In this document: piece after piece, positions 34,516-44,182 of the stretch | How the letters are laid out: every line of letters begins with the position of its first letter | Numbering within the stretch: the first letter of the stretch is position 1 | Assembly (NCBI GenBank): GCA_022509165.1 | Contig: JAFLTT010000004.1 | Location: 145,623-209,622, forward strand | Direction: 5' to 3' | Length of the DNA stretch: 64,000 bases | Origin: Muribaculaceae bacterium | Lineage (GTDB): Bacteria > Bacteroidota > Bacteroidia > Bacteroidales > Muribaculaceae | Notes under the pieces: generated by a model | What the model was told of the DNA's origin: nothing | Seen by the model: the letters and a program-made list of their open reading frames with translations, nothing else | Databases searched by the model: none | Translations under genes and position numbers: made by a program

Positions 34516-35574
34516 ATGAAACGAGAGATATTTTTAAAATATCCATGGGCCATATTGCTTTTGACCTTAATAATCGGAGGCTCATGCGGAAAAAAGAAAG
34601 AGGTGATAACGGTGGCACCTCCCGTTAAAGTAACAGTAATAGAGGTAAAAGATACCTCTACATCAATGGGTCGGGAATATTCAGGTACAGTATCTTCTTC
34701 AATGTCGACCGATGTAAGTTTTTCGGTACCCGGTACGGTGACAGCACTCTATGCAAAGGAAGGGCAAAAGGTAACAAAGGGTCAATTGCTCGGCAAAGTA
34801 AGAAGCGGAGAATATGAAAATGCTTACAACATTGCCCAGGCTCAATTGGCAGAGGCACAAGACGGTTACCTGCGTTTGAAGAAGCTGCATGACGCAAATG
34901 CTCTTCCCGATGTGAAATGGGTGGATATACAACAGAAACTGAAGCAGGCAGAAAATATGGCGGAAATGGCGAAAAGAAGCCTTGAAGATGCCAACCTCCA
35001 TTCACCAATGACCGGTACTGTGACAAAAAAATATGCCGATGTAGGGCAGAATGTTGTTCCCGTTGAGCCTATTTATGAGATTATTTCTTTAGATAACCTT
35101 TCGATAGATTTTTCAATACCGGAAAACGAAATAGCTTCATTCCATACAGGTCAAAAAGCAAGTATAGATATAGAATCAGCAGGGATATCAGCCTTAGAGG
35201 GAAAGGTGACAGAGAAGACCGTGAGTGCCGACCCTCTTACACGAGGATTTACTGTAAAGGTATCTTTGCCTAATACTGATGGTAAGATATTGCCTGGAAT
35301 GACCGGCAATGTAAGGTTTGAAAAAGAGGAGAGCGAGGCAAGTTCGGCTTCCGGAACTATGCTTCCTTCACAAGCTGTGCTGCTTAATAATGACAACCGT
35401 CTTTTCGTGTGGGTGGTAAATGACAGTGTGGCGGAACGAAGATTTGTCACAGCAGATGAGATGGTGGCAAATGGAATTCTGGTGAAAACCGGTCTGCAAC
35501 CCGGCGACAGAGTAATAGTGGAAGGGATGCAGAAAGTAGGTACAGGCTCTAAGGTGACGGCAGTGACCAAATAG
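34516..35574 (+). CDS. RND efflux periplasmic adaptor (membrane fusion) lipoprotein
   Basis: The product is 352 residues from the ATG at 34516; an ATG at 34492 lies inside the -7 box. The lipoprotein signal is ILLLTLIIGGSCGKKKE. The barrel-sandwich hybrid halves are VSFSVPGTVTALYAKEGQKVTKGQLL and LHSPMTGTVTKKYADVGQNV, separated by a short helical hairpin. It would link the inner-membrane pump to the outer-membrane channel encoded next. No regulator gene is adjacent. Confidence 0.9.
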   Translation: MKREIFLKYPWAILLLTLIIGGSCGKKKEVITVAPPVKVTVIEVKDTSTSMGREYSGTVSSSMSTDVSFSVPGTVTALYAKEGQKVTKGQLLGKVRSGEYENAYNIAQAQLAEAQDGYLRLKKLHDANALPDVKWVDIQQKLKQAENMAEMAKRSLEDANLHSPMTGTVTKKYADVGQNVVPVEPIYEIISLDNLSIDFSIPENEIASFHTGQKASIDIESAGISALEGKVTEKTVSADPLTRGFTVKVSLPNTDGKILPGMTGNVRFEKEESEASSASGTMLPSQAVLLNNDNRLFVWVVNDSVAERRFVTADEMVANGILVKTGLQPGDRVIVEGMQKVGTGSKVTAVTK

Positions 35575-35582
35575 TTTCCCCG

Positions 35583-38500
35583 ATGATGGAAGAAGATTCA
35601 AGAAAGCCTAATCCCATCGTAGTGATGGGCATGAAATACAGCAAGGAGATAATATTCATACTCTCTTTGCTTATGGCATTCGGTATATTCGCCCTTGAGG
35701 TGATGAACAAGCAGGAATTCCCTGCGTTCACCATCCGGGAAGGAGTGGTGGCGGCAGTGTATCCCGGTGCATCTGTGGAGCAGATAGAAAACGAGGTACT
35801 TCCCACTCTTGAAGATTATATTTTTTCATTTAAAGAGGTAAATAAAAAGAAGACCCATTCTCAGGTCACAGCCGGGATGGCTATCATCTTTATAGAACTG
35901 GATGACAATAGCCGCAACACGGATAGTTTCTGGAATGAATTTAAGATCGGCATGGAGCAGGAGAAGATGAAACTGCCTGCCGGAGTACTGGCAGTGGAGA
36001 CACTCAGCAGTTTCGGCGACACTTCCTCGCTTCTCATCACAATGCAGAGTTCCGATAAGACTTACCGGGAACTTAGTGAATACATGGATGCCCTGCAAGA
36101 TGCCATAAGGCCGGTGGAAAGTGTAGGGTCTATGAGCGTTTACGGTAAGCAACAGGAGCAGATAAGCGTGTATTTAGACCCCCAGAAACTAAAACATTAT
36201 GCCTTGCGTGAAGAATCCCTTGCCGCCACGCTTTTAGCCCAAGGGTTCAAAACCACAGGAGGGGCTTTAAAACAGCAAGACTATTCACGCCCGATATATG
36301 TGGCTCGTGATGCAAATTCGGTGTACGAAATAGGCAATACAATAGTGCTCAGTACTCCCGAAGGCTCAATCGTAAGGCTAAAAGATGTGGCTGAGATAAA
36401 ACGTGAATATCCCGATCCCGAAAGTTATATCACCAATAATTTTGAAAAATGCATTCTGCTCAGCATCAGCATGAAGGAGGGATACAATGTGGTGGAAATG
36501 GGCAAGCAGGTGCAGAAACGTATAGATGAATTCAAAAAGACGCTGCCCGAATCGGTGACACTATTCAATATTACCGACCAACCGGTGGTAGTGAACAGCA
36601 GTGTGAATTATTTTCTTGTGGAGTTGCTGATTGCAGTAATTGCGGTGCTTGTAGTGATACTTATACTTCTGCCATTAAAAGTGGCAATTATTGCAGCCAT
36701 GACCATACCGATTTCTATATTCATTTCTATTGGATTGTTTTATGCTTTTGGAATAGAACTCAATACTGTGACTCTGGCATGTCTCATTCTGTCGCTCGGT
36801 ATGATTGTAGACAACTCGGTGGTAATAATTGATGATTATGTGGAGCTGATATCGGAGGGAGTAGACCATTACACAGCAACACTCAGAGCGGGCACGGAAT
36901 TTTTCAAGGCCATCTTCTCGGCTACCATGGCCATATCCATTACATTCTTCCCCTTTCTCTTCACCGTGAAAGGAATGTTCAGAGACTTCATCACCGATTT
37001 CCCTTGGGGTCTTACAATCATTCTCTTTGTTTCACTGGTGATTGCTGAACTCCTTGTGCCATACCTTCAATATAAACTTATAAAGAAACCGATTTACAAA
37101 CTCCAGGAAGAAGCCCTGAAATCCGGGAAAAAGAAATTCACTATCTTCTCTGTGATGCAGAAAGGTTACGACAAGATAATCACCTGGTGTTTCAATTGGC
37201 AAAAAACCACAATTGTGATTGGAGTGCTCTGTATTCTTGGAGGTCTTTGGCTGTTTGTATCTACACCGCTTCAACTGATGCCTATTGCGGAAAGAAACCA
37301 ATTTGCAGTGGAGATATTCATGCCGGCAGGCACCACAGTGGAGAGAACCACAGAAGTGGCTGACTCTTTAGAACGGATACTTTCGGCAGACCCGAGGGTC
37401 GTGTCGATCGCATCATTTCACGGGATGTCGTCGCCAAGATTCCAGACCACTTACGCACCCCAGGTGGGAGGCCCGGATTATGCTCAGTTTATTGTGAATA
37501 CAAAGAGCAATCAGGCCACAGTGGATGTGCTAAATGACTATACGGAGAAATATCAGGGTTATTTCCCTGACGCACTGATAAGGTTCAAACAGCTTAGCTA
37601 TTCTATTGCAGATCATCCGGTAGCAATCCGTTTTTCCGGATCCGACAGAAGTGTGCTTCACTCTTTAAGTGACACAGTGATGCAGATAGCAGCCCGCGTA
37701 CCGGGGCTACGTAACATCCATACCTCTCTCAACGGGAGCCAGGCAGTAGCATTTATTGATCCGGAAAAGACTCAGGCAGGACGTCTTGGTATCAATAGTC
37801 TTCTTCTGGAAGCCACGCTTGCTTCTCGATATAGTCCCGGAGTGCCGGTGGCTACGGTATGGAACGGCAATTATGGAATGCCTGTGGTGCTCAAGACAGC
37901 CAATTCCAATTCCGGCACTCCTGCCGAACTCCTTGACGAACCGATACCGGCAAATCTGGTGGGAACAGTGCCATTAAGTCAGGTAGCCACACTTTCTCCC
38001 CAATGGCACTATGGCAAACTTGAGAGATACAACGGTGTACCTACCGTGCAGGTGATAGCCGAACTTCAGAGGAATCTTAATGCCGTGGACCGTACCACTG
38101 CTCTTATAGACAGTATAAAGCATCATGTAGTTATCCCAGAAGGAGTGGAGATGAACGTGGGCGGTGAGTACGACAATAATATGAGCACATTGCCCGAAAT
38201 TCTTTTAGGGCTCGCCATTTCCATTGTGATTATTTTCTTTATAATCCTCCTTCATTATGCCCAGGTGAACACTTCGGTAGTGCTCTTGTTTTCACTTTTG
38301 CTGGCTGTGCCGGGAGCGGGTATTGGATTGAGAATCCAACCATGCGCACTTTCCCTTACCTGTGTTCTCGGCCTGATTTCTCTTATGGGAATTCTGGTAA
38401 GAAATGCAATCGTATTGATAGACTATGCCGAAGAATTGCGAAATCAAGGCCAGAATGTAAAGGATGCTGTGTATAATGCATCGATGAGGAGGATGAGACC

Positions 38501-38720
38501 TATTTTCCTTACTTCAGCAGCAGCCACTATGGGTGTATTGCCGATGATAATAGGCGACAATGCCTTGTGGAAACCTATGGGAGTGGTGATTTTCTGGGGT
38601 ACACCCATCACCATGATATTTATACTTACCGTGATACCGGTTGCCTATTGCATGGTGAGGAATCATGGAGCTGCGGCTGATGAACCGCTAAAGCAACCGC
38701 TGGAGACGCACCTGGCTTAG
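35583..38720 (+). CDS. RND efflux permease (AcrB/HAE-type)
   Basis: The product is 1045 residues. TM1 follows MGMKYSKEIIFILSLLMAFGIFALEVMNKQEFP. Large periplasmic loops lie at about 40-330 and 560-865. TM4 carries GMIVDNSVVIIDDY, where AcrB has the proton-relay pair Asp-Asp; the second Asp is Asn here. TM10 reads GILVRNAIVLIDYA, with Arg at the AcrB Lys940 position. These changes occur in many non-AcrB RND pumps but suggest a different relay. It starts 8 bases after the adaptor. Substrate is unknown. Confidence 0.9.
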   Translation: MMEEDSRKPNPIVVMGMKYSKEIIFILSLLMAFGIFALEVMNKQEFPAFTIREGVVAAVYPGASVEQIENEVLPTLEDYIFSFKEVNKKKTHSQVTAGMAIIFIELDDNSRNTDSFWNEFKIGMEQEKMKLPAGVLAVETLSSFGDTSSLLITMQSSDKTYRELSEYMDALQDAIRPVESVGSMSVYGKQQEQISVYLDPQKLKHYALREESLAATLLAQGFKTTGGALKQQDYSRPIYVARDANSVYEIGNTIVLSTPEGSIVRLKDVAEIKREYPDPESYITNNFEKCILLSISMKEGYNVVEMGKQVQKRIDEFKKTLPESVTLFNITDQPVVVNSSVNYFLVELLIAVIAVLVVILILLPLKVAIIAAMTIPISIFISIGLFYAFGIELNTVTLACLILSLGMIVDNSVVIIDDYVELISEGVDHYTATLRAGTEFFKAIFSATMAISITFFPFLFTVKGMFRDFITDFPWGLTIILFVSLVIAELLVPYLQYKLIKKPIYKLQEEALKSGKKKFTIFSVMQKGYDKIITWCFNWQKTTIVIGVLCILGGLWLFVSTPLQLMPIAERNQFAVEIFMPAGTTVERTTEVADSLERILSADPRVVSIASFHGMSSPRFQTTYAPQVGGPDYAQFIVNTKSNQATVDVLNDYTEKYQGYFPDALIRFKQLSYSIADHPVAIRFSGSDRSVLHSLSDTVMQIAARVPGLRNIHTSLNGSQAVAFIDPEKTQAGRLGINSLLLEATLASRYSPGVPVATVWNGNYGMPVVLKTANSNSGTPAELLDEPIPANLVGTVPLSQVATLSPQWHYGKLERYNGVPTVQVIAELQRNLNAVDRTTALIDSIKHHVVIPEGVEMNVGGEYDNNMSTLPEILLGLAISIVIIFFIILLHYAQVNTSVVLLFSLLLAVPGAGIGLRIQPCALSLTCVLGLISLMGILVRNAIVLIDYAEELRNQGQNVKDAVYNASMRRMRPIFLTSAAATMGVLPMIIGDNALWKPMGVVIFWGTPITMIFILTVIPVAYCMVRNHGAAADEPLKQPLETHLA

Positions 38721-38756
38721 CCATACGTGCTTTCTGAAAAATAAGAATTGGATTAG

Positions 38757-40073
38757 ATGAAGAGGATTAAGATAATATTTTTGATTTCGATATTCATGGC
38801 TTTGCCTTGTCTGGCCGAAGCACAGGAATTGATGCCTGCTAATAAGTGTCAAAAGGATTCCACACTCACATTAGACCAATGCATCAGTATGGCTCTGGAA
38901 AACAACCGCAAGGCTGAAACGGCTAAAAATGAAGTGGAGATGGCTGTGAATCTGAAGAGGGAAGCTTTTACCAAATATTTTCCGGAAATAGCCGCGATGG
39001 GAATGGCTTTCTGGGCCAACCATGATATCTTACAATATAACATACTTGATATAATCGAACTTGGTATTATCAAGAAAGGGAAAGTGGCCGGCGTGCAGGC
39101 TTTACAGCCGATATTTACCGGAGGGCTTATAATCAATGGCAACAAACTGGCCGGTGTAGGAGAGGAAGTGGCCCGCCTGAGGAAGCAGCAAACCGACAAT
39201 GAACTCAGACTCACAACAGAAACTCTTTTCTGGAAACTTAATACCTTGAAATCAACCATGAAAGTACTTGACACGGCAGTGTCTTTTCTTGATACTTTGG
39301 AAAATCAGGTAAAGGCAGCAGTGGATGCAGGAGTAGTGACCCGAAACGACCTCCTGAAAGTACAGCTCAAAAGAAACGGCTATATGGCGGAAAAAGTCGA
39401 CCTCGAGAACGGTATCTCGTTGATGAAGATGCTTCTGGCGCAATATGTGGGACTGGGAGTGACCGACAAAATAGAGATAGTGGCCGAGATGCCCGATAAT
39501 GTGCCTCCGTTTCCTTACGATATTTATTCCCCTACGGAAAATGCCTTGCCTCTGACTGCCGATTATCAACTGCTGGAAAGAAACGTTGAAGCCAAAAAAC
39601 TGGAAAAAAGAATGGAGATTGGCAGCAATCTCCCTTCGGTAGCTTTCGGTGCCGGCTGGTATTATCATGACCTTTTAGAGCAGAACCATAATTTCGGAGC
39701 CCTACAATTGGCAGTGAATATACCGCTCAGCGGATGGTGGAGCGGTGCCTACGGTATAAAAAGAAAAGACCTGGCATTAAAAAACGCCCGTAATGAGCTT
39801 GAAGAACTCTCTGAAGAACTCCGGATAGATATGCAAGACAAATGGAACACACTTACAGCGGCCCACAGAAAAATGGAAATAGAAAAAATAGGGATAGAAC
39901 AGAGTGAGGAAAACCTGTATCTAAACCGAATGTATTATGAAGCGGGAATGTGTACCATGAGCGATCTCCTGGAAGCTGAGACGTCACGCAAGGAAGCCGA
40001 CGACCGTTTCGTGTCTGCCTATGGAAATTTCTGCACAGCCAAAGCAGCATACATGATAGCTACCGGCCGATGA
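38757..40073 (+). CDS. Outer-membrane efflux channel, TolC family
   Basis: The product is 438 residues with a signal peptide ending ALPCLAEAQ. The two repeats with long amphipathic helices are typical: LTLDQCISMALENNRKAETAKNEVEMA near residue 40 and ADYQLLERNVEAKKLEKRMEIGSNLPSVAFGAGWYY near 265. The C-terminal EAGMCTMSDLLEAETSRKEADDRFVSAYGNF is the family end motif. It is third in the tripartite efflux operon. Confidence 0.9.
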   Translation: MKRIKIIFLISIFMALPCLAEAQELMPANKCQKDSTLTLDQCISMALENNRKAETAKNEVEMAVNLKREAFTKYFPEIAAMGMAFWANHDILQYNILDIIELGIIKKGKVAGVQALQPIFTGGLIINGNKLAGVGEEVARLRKQQTDNELRLTTETLFWKLNTLKSTMKVLDTAVSFLDTLENQVKAAVDAGVVTRNDLLKVQLKRNGYMAEKVDLENGISLMKMLLAQYVGLGVTDKIEIVAEMPDNVPPFPYDIYSPTENALPLTADYQLLERNVEAKKLEKRMEIGSNLPSVAFGAGWYYHDLLEQNHNFGALQLAVNIPLSGWWSGAYGIKRKDLALKNARNELEELSEELRIDMQDKWNTLTAAHRKMEIEKIGIEQSEENLYLNRMYYEAGMCTMSDLLEAETSRKEADDRFVSAYGNFCTAKAAYMIATGR

Positions 40074-40221
40074 TTTTGCCAATTTTTAAAAATAAAGTGG
40101 CAAATTAAAAACTTTTGGTTAATTTTGTGAAGTTGGAGTTGAAAATACAAATTTAAGGATAAAGAATTCTTATCGGTAAACTCTGATATTCACCCTGAAA
40201 AAACTCTAAAACAAACATACA

Positions 40222-40488
40222 ATGGCTGACAACAACATTAACCAGGACCCGAATCAGGATCCGTTTGCACACCCCATTAAAAGAAACAACTGGTGGCTTT
40301 ACATATTCGGCGGTATGGTAATAGCCGGTATCATCATTTGGTTTTTCATTGACTGGAGTTACAAGAACCGTAACCGTGAACCGGAACCCGTACAGCAGGT
40401 AACAGAGACACCGGTACAAGAAGAGGTGCAACAGGAGACACTCCCCACCGTGACTGTTGAGGGAGAAGAAGGGGGCGACCAGAAATAA
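40222..40488 (+). CDS. Small single-pass membrane protein of unknown function
   Basis: This 88-residue protein is not recognised. It has a hydrophilic N-terminus (ADNNINQDPNQDPFAHP), one transmembrane helix at about 27-46 (WLYIFGGMVIAGIIIWFFI), then an acidic, Gln- and Glu-rich tail likely outside the membrane. The ATG follows an A-rich leader. A TAATTTTG -7 box lies at 40120-40127. It is separated from the efflux operon by 148 bases, so it is probably its own transcript. Confidence 0.65.
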   Translation: MADNNINQDPNQDPFAHPIKRNNWWLYIFGGMVIAGIIIWFFIDWSYKNRNREPEPVQQVTETPVQEEVQQETLPTVTVEGEEGGDQK

Positions 40489-40528
40489 AGAAGGGTAGCC
40501 TATCCTTTGGGCCAAAGGTAAAATAAGA

Positions 40529-40557
40529 CAGGGAGCCGATTAGAGAGCTCCCTGTTC
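40529..40557. terminator. Bidirectional-type hairpin between convergent genes
   Basis: ACAGGGAGC pairs with GCTCCCTGT around a 10-base loop and is followed on the plus strand by TCTATTAAT. It spans the stop codon of the minus-strand gene and would end the small membrane-protein transcript. The T-tract is weak. Confidence 0.45.
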
Positions 40558-41187
40558 TATTAATGTGGCTATACGGTCGATTATAGCATCTTCTTCGCTT
40601 TTGTCGGGTTTGAATCCGGCTTTCATGTTCATTCCGAAAAACCGTCCGAAGGTCTGCCAGAATCCGGCTCGAAAGGTTCCAAGAAAGGCTTTTACTATGC
40701 TATAAGAACTTTGATCAGTTTCTCGGTTGATAAGTTTAAGCAGAATTTTCCCTTGCCCTTTTGTCATGGTCTTAACCACGGGTTTATACTGATTGAATAT
40801 ATCTTTTTCAAGTTGTTTCAGATGTTGCTCCCTAAGTTTTTTGTCGGGAATTGTCTGGATATATTCATAAGTTTCGCAAAGAGTAGAGAAGGCAAGTTTT
40901 GCGTAGGGAAGAGTCTTTCTTACATCACGTACGGTTCGCCAATAGAATTCCTCTTGCTTTTTATTTTTGAATTTCAGGGGCGGATACACCACCACATCCT
41001 TAATTATTGTCATTCTGACGGTATCGCCGTATTCATCCACAAAACGATAGAACCCTGTATAGGCTTTTATCTTCACCTGGGGATTCTGTGGCAACGACGA
41101 CACATCTACCTTCTCAGCCCAGGCAATCTGCAGGCCGGTAGACACAATCATTATGATGATTGCAAATAGGCGTGAGAGGGATTTCAT
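40540..41187 (-). CDS. Secreted DUF4294 protein
   Basis: The product is 215 residues with a signal peptide ending STGLQIAWA. The core FYWRTVRDVRKTLPYAKLAFSTL and [27 protein letters not shown] segments are those of the Bacteroidetes DUF4294 family, whose function is unknown. It is convergent with the small membrane-protein gene and 70 bases downstream of the WbqC-like gene. Probably periplasmic. Confidence 0.8.
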   Translation of the reverse strand: MKSLSRLFAIIIMIVSTGLQIAWAEKVDVSSLPQNPQVKIKAYTGFYRFVDEYGDTVRMTIIKDVVVYPPLKFKNKKQEEFYWRTVRDVRKTLPYAKLAFSTLCETYEYIQTIPDKKLREQHLKQLEKDIFNQYKPVVKTMTKGQGKILLKLINRETDQSSYSIVKAFLGTFRAGFWQTFGRFFGMNMKAGFKPDKSEEDAIIDRIATLIEQGAL

Positions 41188-41257
41188 TTTCAGGTTAATC
41201 TTAGAAGTCCAAAATTAGTAAAGCGTAGGGTTTTTCCCTAATTCAGGCAGTATAAAT

Positions 41258-41839
41258 TTAAGGGCGAGCCAGGAGTCCGAGGAGTGTCTCGCGTCCGTAG
41301 GTGGCTAATGCCGGGAGAATTGAATGTTCAGGGATTATGCATTCTGCAATTTCCTCCCCCCGGGTTTTCAACACAGGGTTGCCGTAAAACTGATTTAACT
41401 CCTCGAAAGATATATCACCCAATAAAAACGAAAGCAAGGTCCGGAATATTGCCAGATTGAAATCTCTCAATGAAGAGAGGGAGGTATCGCGATATACTCT
41501 TGAAAGAGCCGGCTCTAAATTACGGTAAAAAGGAGCTCGCCCCATATTTGCCTCTATAGCCCCCAGATGTGTCTTTCGCCAGTTGCCATGTTCAGAAAGT
41601 TGCAGTCGGGATATTGACCCAAAATCCCGCAACTGTCTTCCTCCTCCTTTCACAGCAATCGGCAAGGTCACTATGGGTCCTCCAGAGGTAACTAAAGAGT
41701 ACCTTCCAAATTCTCGGGGGGATTCCACAGTCTCATTGGCCACCTCAAAGGCTTCAATAAGGCTGAATCCCTGAGAGCCGGAATGAAGAAAACGGGAAAA
41801 CCACCTGGCCGATGGCATCAAGGGAGGAAAGTCTACCAT
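41258..41839 (-). CDS. WbqC-family protein
   Basis: The product is 193 residues. LQLSEHGNWRKTHLGAIEANMGRAPFY is the conserved core of WbqC-like proteins, and IVTLPIAVKGGG matches the preceding strand. The start ATG overlaps the lepB stop (ATGGTAG, 7 bases), so translation is coupled. WbqC proteins have been tied to polysaccharide gene clusters, but in Bacteroidetes this gene commonly travels with lepB and dapB. The molecular role is not established. Confidence 0.8.
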   Translation of the reverse strand: MVDFPPLMPSARWFSRFLHSGSQGFSLIEAFEVANETVESPREFGRYSLVTSGGPIVTLPIAVKGGGRQLRDFGSISRLQLSEHGNWRKTHLGAIEANMGRAPFYRNLEPALSRVYRDTSLSSLRDFNLAIFRTLLSFLLGDISFEELNQFYGNPVLKTRGEEIAECIIPEHSILPALATYGRETLLGLLARP

Positions 41840-43326
41840 TTCCCTGAATCCGGATTTGCTGATTTAAGGATGCGTTCCCAGCGAATCTTCCCATCAAAAA
41901 GACTCTTGTCTTTATCAAAGGATGCAAAAACAAACATCGGAGTGCCCACTATATGGTCTTCAGGCACAAAACCCCAGTAACGAGAGTCGGCGCTACGATC
42001 GCGGTTGTCACCCATCATCCAATAGTAGTCGAGTTTGAAAGTATAATAATCTGTCGGGTTTCCGTTGATATAGATTTTACCGTCTTTCACCTCTAAGTCA
42101 TTGCCTTCATACACTTTTATCACGCGTTCGTATATGGGAAGGTTGTCGAGTGTGAGATGCAGGGTAGATCCACGCTTGGGAATCCAGAATTCTCCCATAA
42201 ATGGTCGGCTCCATCCGTAAGGATTGTCAAGTGGGAATATACCGGCAGATAGATCAAACATTCCGGTCTGATGTTCTGAAAGCACAGCTCCTATAACTTC
42301 AGGCCATTTTTCTACTTTCGATTTCATCTCATAAGTGAGAGGCACGTTATAATAATATGTACCGGTACTTTCGTTGTAACCCATTCCGGCTGAATAATCA
42401 TCTTTGCTTACACCTATCTCTTCCCATCTGATTTCCGGGATATTGGCTTTCACAGGTATAATGTAATTATACTGGATATTAGTGGGCTCTGCTATTGGTT
42501 GTCCATTTATAAAAACTGAATCGTTTCGTATCATGAGGCGTTCACCCGGGAGTCCGATAGCTCTTTTCACATAGTTCTCTCTTCGGTCGACCGGACGGTA
42601 TACAATCTCCCCGAAAATTTCAGGATTAGCCTCCATATAGGCTTTTGGATCAGTGATGCCGTTGTTCCTGAGGTCGTGAGAAATCTGATAGTAATCAGGG
42701 TTTTGAATCTTCAAGGCTACGGTATCTCCCTGAGGATAGTTGAAAACCACTATATCACCACGCTTAATGCTTCGTATGCCCGGAAGACGATGATATGGCA
42801 GTTGCGGATTCTCGATATAACTCTTGGTGTTGATTATGGGAAGAGTATGCTGCTCAAGAGGGAAATGAAGGGGAGTCTGAGGTACTCGCGGTCCATACAG
42901 AGCCTTGTTTACCCAAAGATAATCTCCTACAAGAAGCGATTTCTCAAGGCTCGAAGAGGGAATCATATAGTTTTGTCCTATGAAGGCAAATATGATATAC
43001 ACCAGGATAAGGGCGTAGATGATAGCATCGACCCATCCCATCACCATTCTCGTTGTGCCTTTAGTATCTTTCCACCAGGTCCATGGAATATACGACGTGA
43101 TATAGATATCACATAGAAGGAGCCATATGAAAAGCAACCAAGGATTGCCCATCCATATTACCCACAGGAAAAAGATAAGCGATACGATACCGAATCGTAT
43201 CCAGCGTGTGGTCTTTACATTTGCTATCCTCTCTTTGAAGGAAAGATTTTTCTCTTTCCGGGAATCACGGTTGCTTGAAGATGAGGATGATTTATGAGGG
43301 AAAGAGTCTTTATTATTTGCCATCAT
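41833..43326 (-). CDS. lepB: Signal peptidase I
   Basis: The product is 497 residues, long for the family because of an N-terminal membrane region and an inserted periplasmic segment, as usual in Bacteroidales. Three hydrophobic segments lie at about 42-60, 62-80 and 100-118. The catalytic Ser is in IPSSSLEKSLLVGD (about S126), the catalytic Lys in NYVKRAIGLPGERL, and the MMGDNRDRSADSRYWGFVPEDHIVG box is conserved. It cleaves signal peptides of exported proteins. It lies between dapB and the WbqC-like gene. Confidence 0.93.
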   Translation of the reverse strand: MMANNKDSFPHKSSSSSSNRDSRKEKNLSFKERIANVKTTRWIRFGIVSLIFFLWVIWMGNPWLLFIWLLLCDIYITSYIPWTWWKDTKGTTRMVMGWVDAIIYALILVYIIFAFIGQNYMIPSSSLEKSLLVGDYLWVNKALYGPRVPQTPLHFPLEQHTLPIINTKSYIENPQLPYHRLPGIRSIKRGDIVVFNYPQGDTVALKIQNPDYYQISHDLRNNGITDPKAYMEANPEIFGEIVYRPVDRRENYVKRAIGLPGERLMIRNDSVFINGQPIAEPTNIQYNYIIPVKANIPEIRWEEIGVSKDDYSAGMGYNESTGTYYYNVPLTYEMKSKVEKWPEVIGAVLSEHQTGMFDLSAGIFPLDNPYGWSRPFMGEFWIPKRGSTLHLTLDNLPIYERVIKVYEGNDLEVKDGKIYINGNPTDYYTFKLDYYWMMGDNRDRSADSRYWGFVPEDHIVGTPMFVFASFDKDKSLFDGKIRWERILKSANPDSGKW

Positions 43327-43363
43327 TACATGGGTGCGAATCCCATCAGGGATTTATGACGAT

Positions 43364-44116
43364 TTATTCAAAAATACCTTTAGTGCCGGTGACATCGGAT
43401 AAGAAGTCACCGATAGAATAGAAACCTTTTTTGCCGGCAAGCCATTGAGCCGCGCTTACTGCCCCTCTGGCAAAGCCAAGACGGTTTTTTGCATCGTGAG
43501 TCATGATGATGGAATCACAGTCTGATTCCCACGACACAGTATGAATACCGGGCACCTCGCCTTCACGACGGTGATATACCGGCAGAAATCCGGGTTCTGC
43601 TTTTTCACCTAATTCCTTTTCAATCCATTGTTTCACTCGCGAGGAGATGGCTGTAAGTTGGTTTGCCAAAGTCACTGCGGTACCTGAAGGATGGTCGAGT
43701 TTATGTATGTGGTGAACTTCTGTGAGCGATGGGCTATAAGAATCAAAAGCATTCATTATGCCGGTGATGTAGCGGTTGAGGGCCATAAAAATATTCATAC
43801 CTATTGAAAAGTTGGAGGCATAGAGTATTGTTCCGGCTCCTTTCTCACACATGGCTTGAATCTCAGGCAGTGAATTATCCCATCCGGTAGTACCTACCAC
43901 TACAGGCACCTTGGCTGCAAAACAAGCCAGAATACCTTCGATGGCTGCCGACGGGATTGAAAACTGTATGGCCACATCAGATTTACGGAATTCTTCACTG
44001 GCAAATTTATCTGTATCGTCTACATCGATTATGCAACTGATTTCCAGGCCTCTGCTTTTAGCCACTTCCTCAATCAAATGGCCCATTCTTCCGTATCCGA
44101 TGATAGCAACTTTCAT
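43364..44116 (-). CDS. dapB: 4-hydroxy-tetrahydrodipicolinate reductase
   Basis: The product is 250 residues. KVAIIGYGRMGHLIE is the nucleotide-binding loop, VGTTGWD the second conserved strand, EVHHIHKLDHPSGTA the catalytic His/Lys region, and RLGFARGAVSAAQWLAGKKGFYSIGDFL the C-terminus. It makes tetrahydrodipicolinate in the lysine and diaminopimelate pathway. It is 37 bases upstream of lepB, likely the same operon. Confidence 0.93.
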   Translation of the reverse strand: MKVAIIGYGRMGHLIEEVAKSRGLEISCIIDVDDTDKFASEEFRKSDVAIQFSIPSAAIEGILACFAAKVPVVVGTTGWDNSLPEIQAMCEKGAGTILYASNFSIGMNIFMALNRYITGIMNAFDSYSPSLTEVHHIHKLDHPSGTAVTLANQLTAISSRVKQWIEKELGEKAEPGFLPVYHRREGEVPGIHTVSWESDCDSIIMTHDAKNRLGFARGAVSAAQWLAGKKGFYSIGDFLSDVTGTKGIFE

Positions 44117-44182
44117 AATTTTAGTTTTATTTAGTTTGTAATAATTTAACGTAGTGCAAGAGTGATTATTCTACTCATTATT

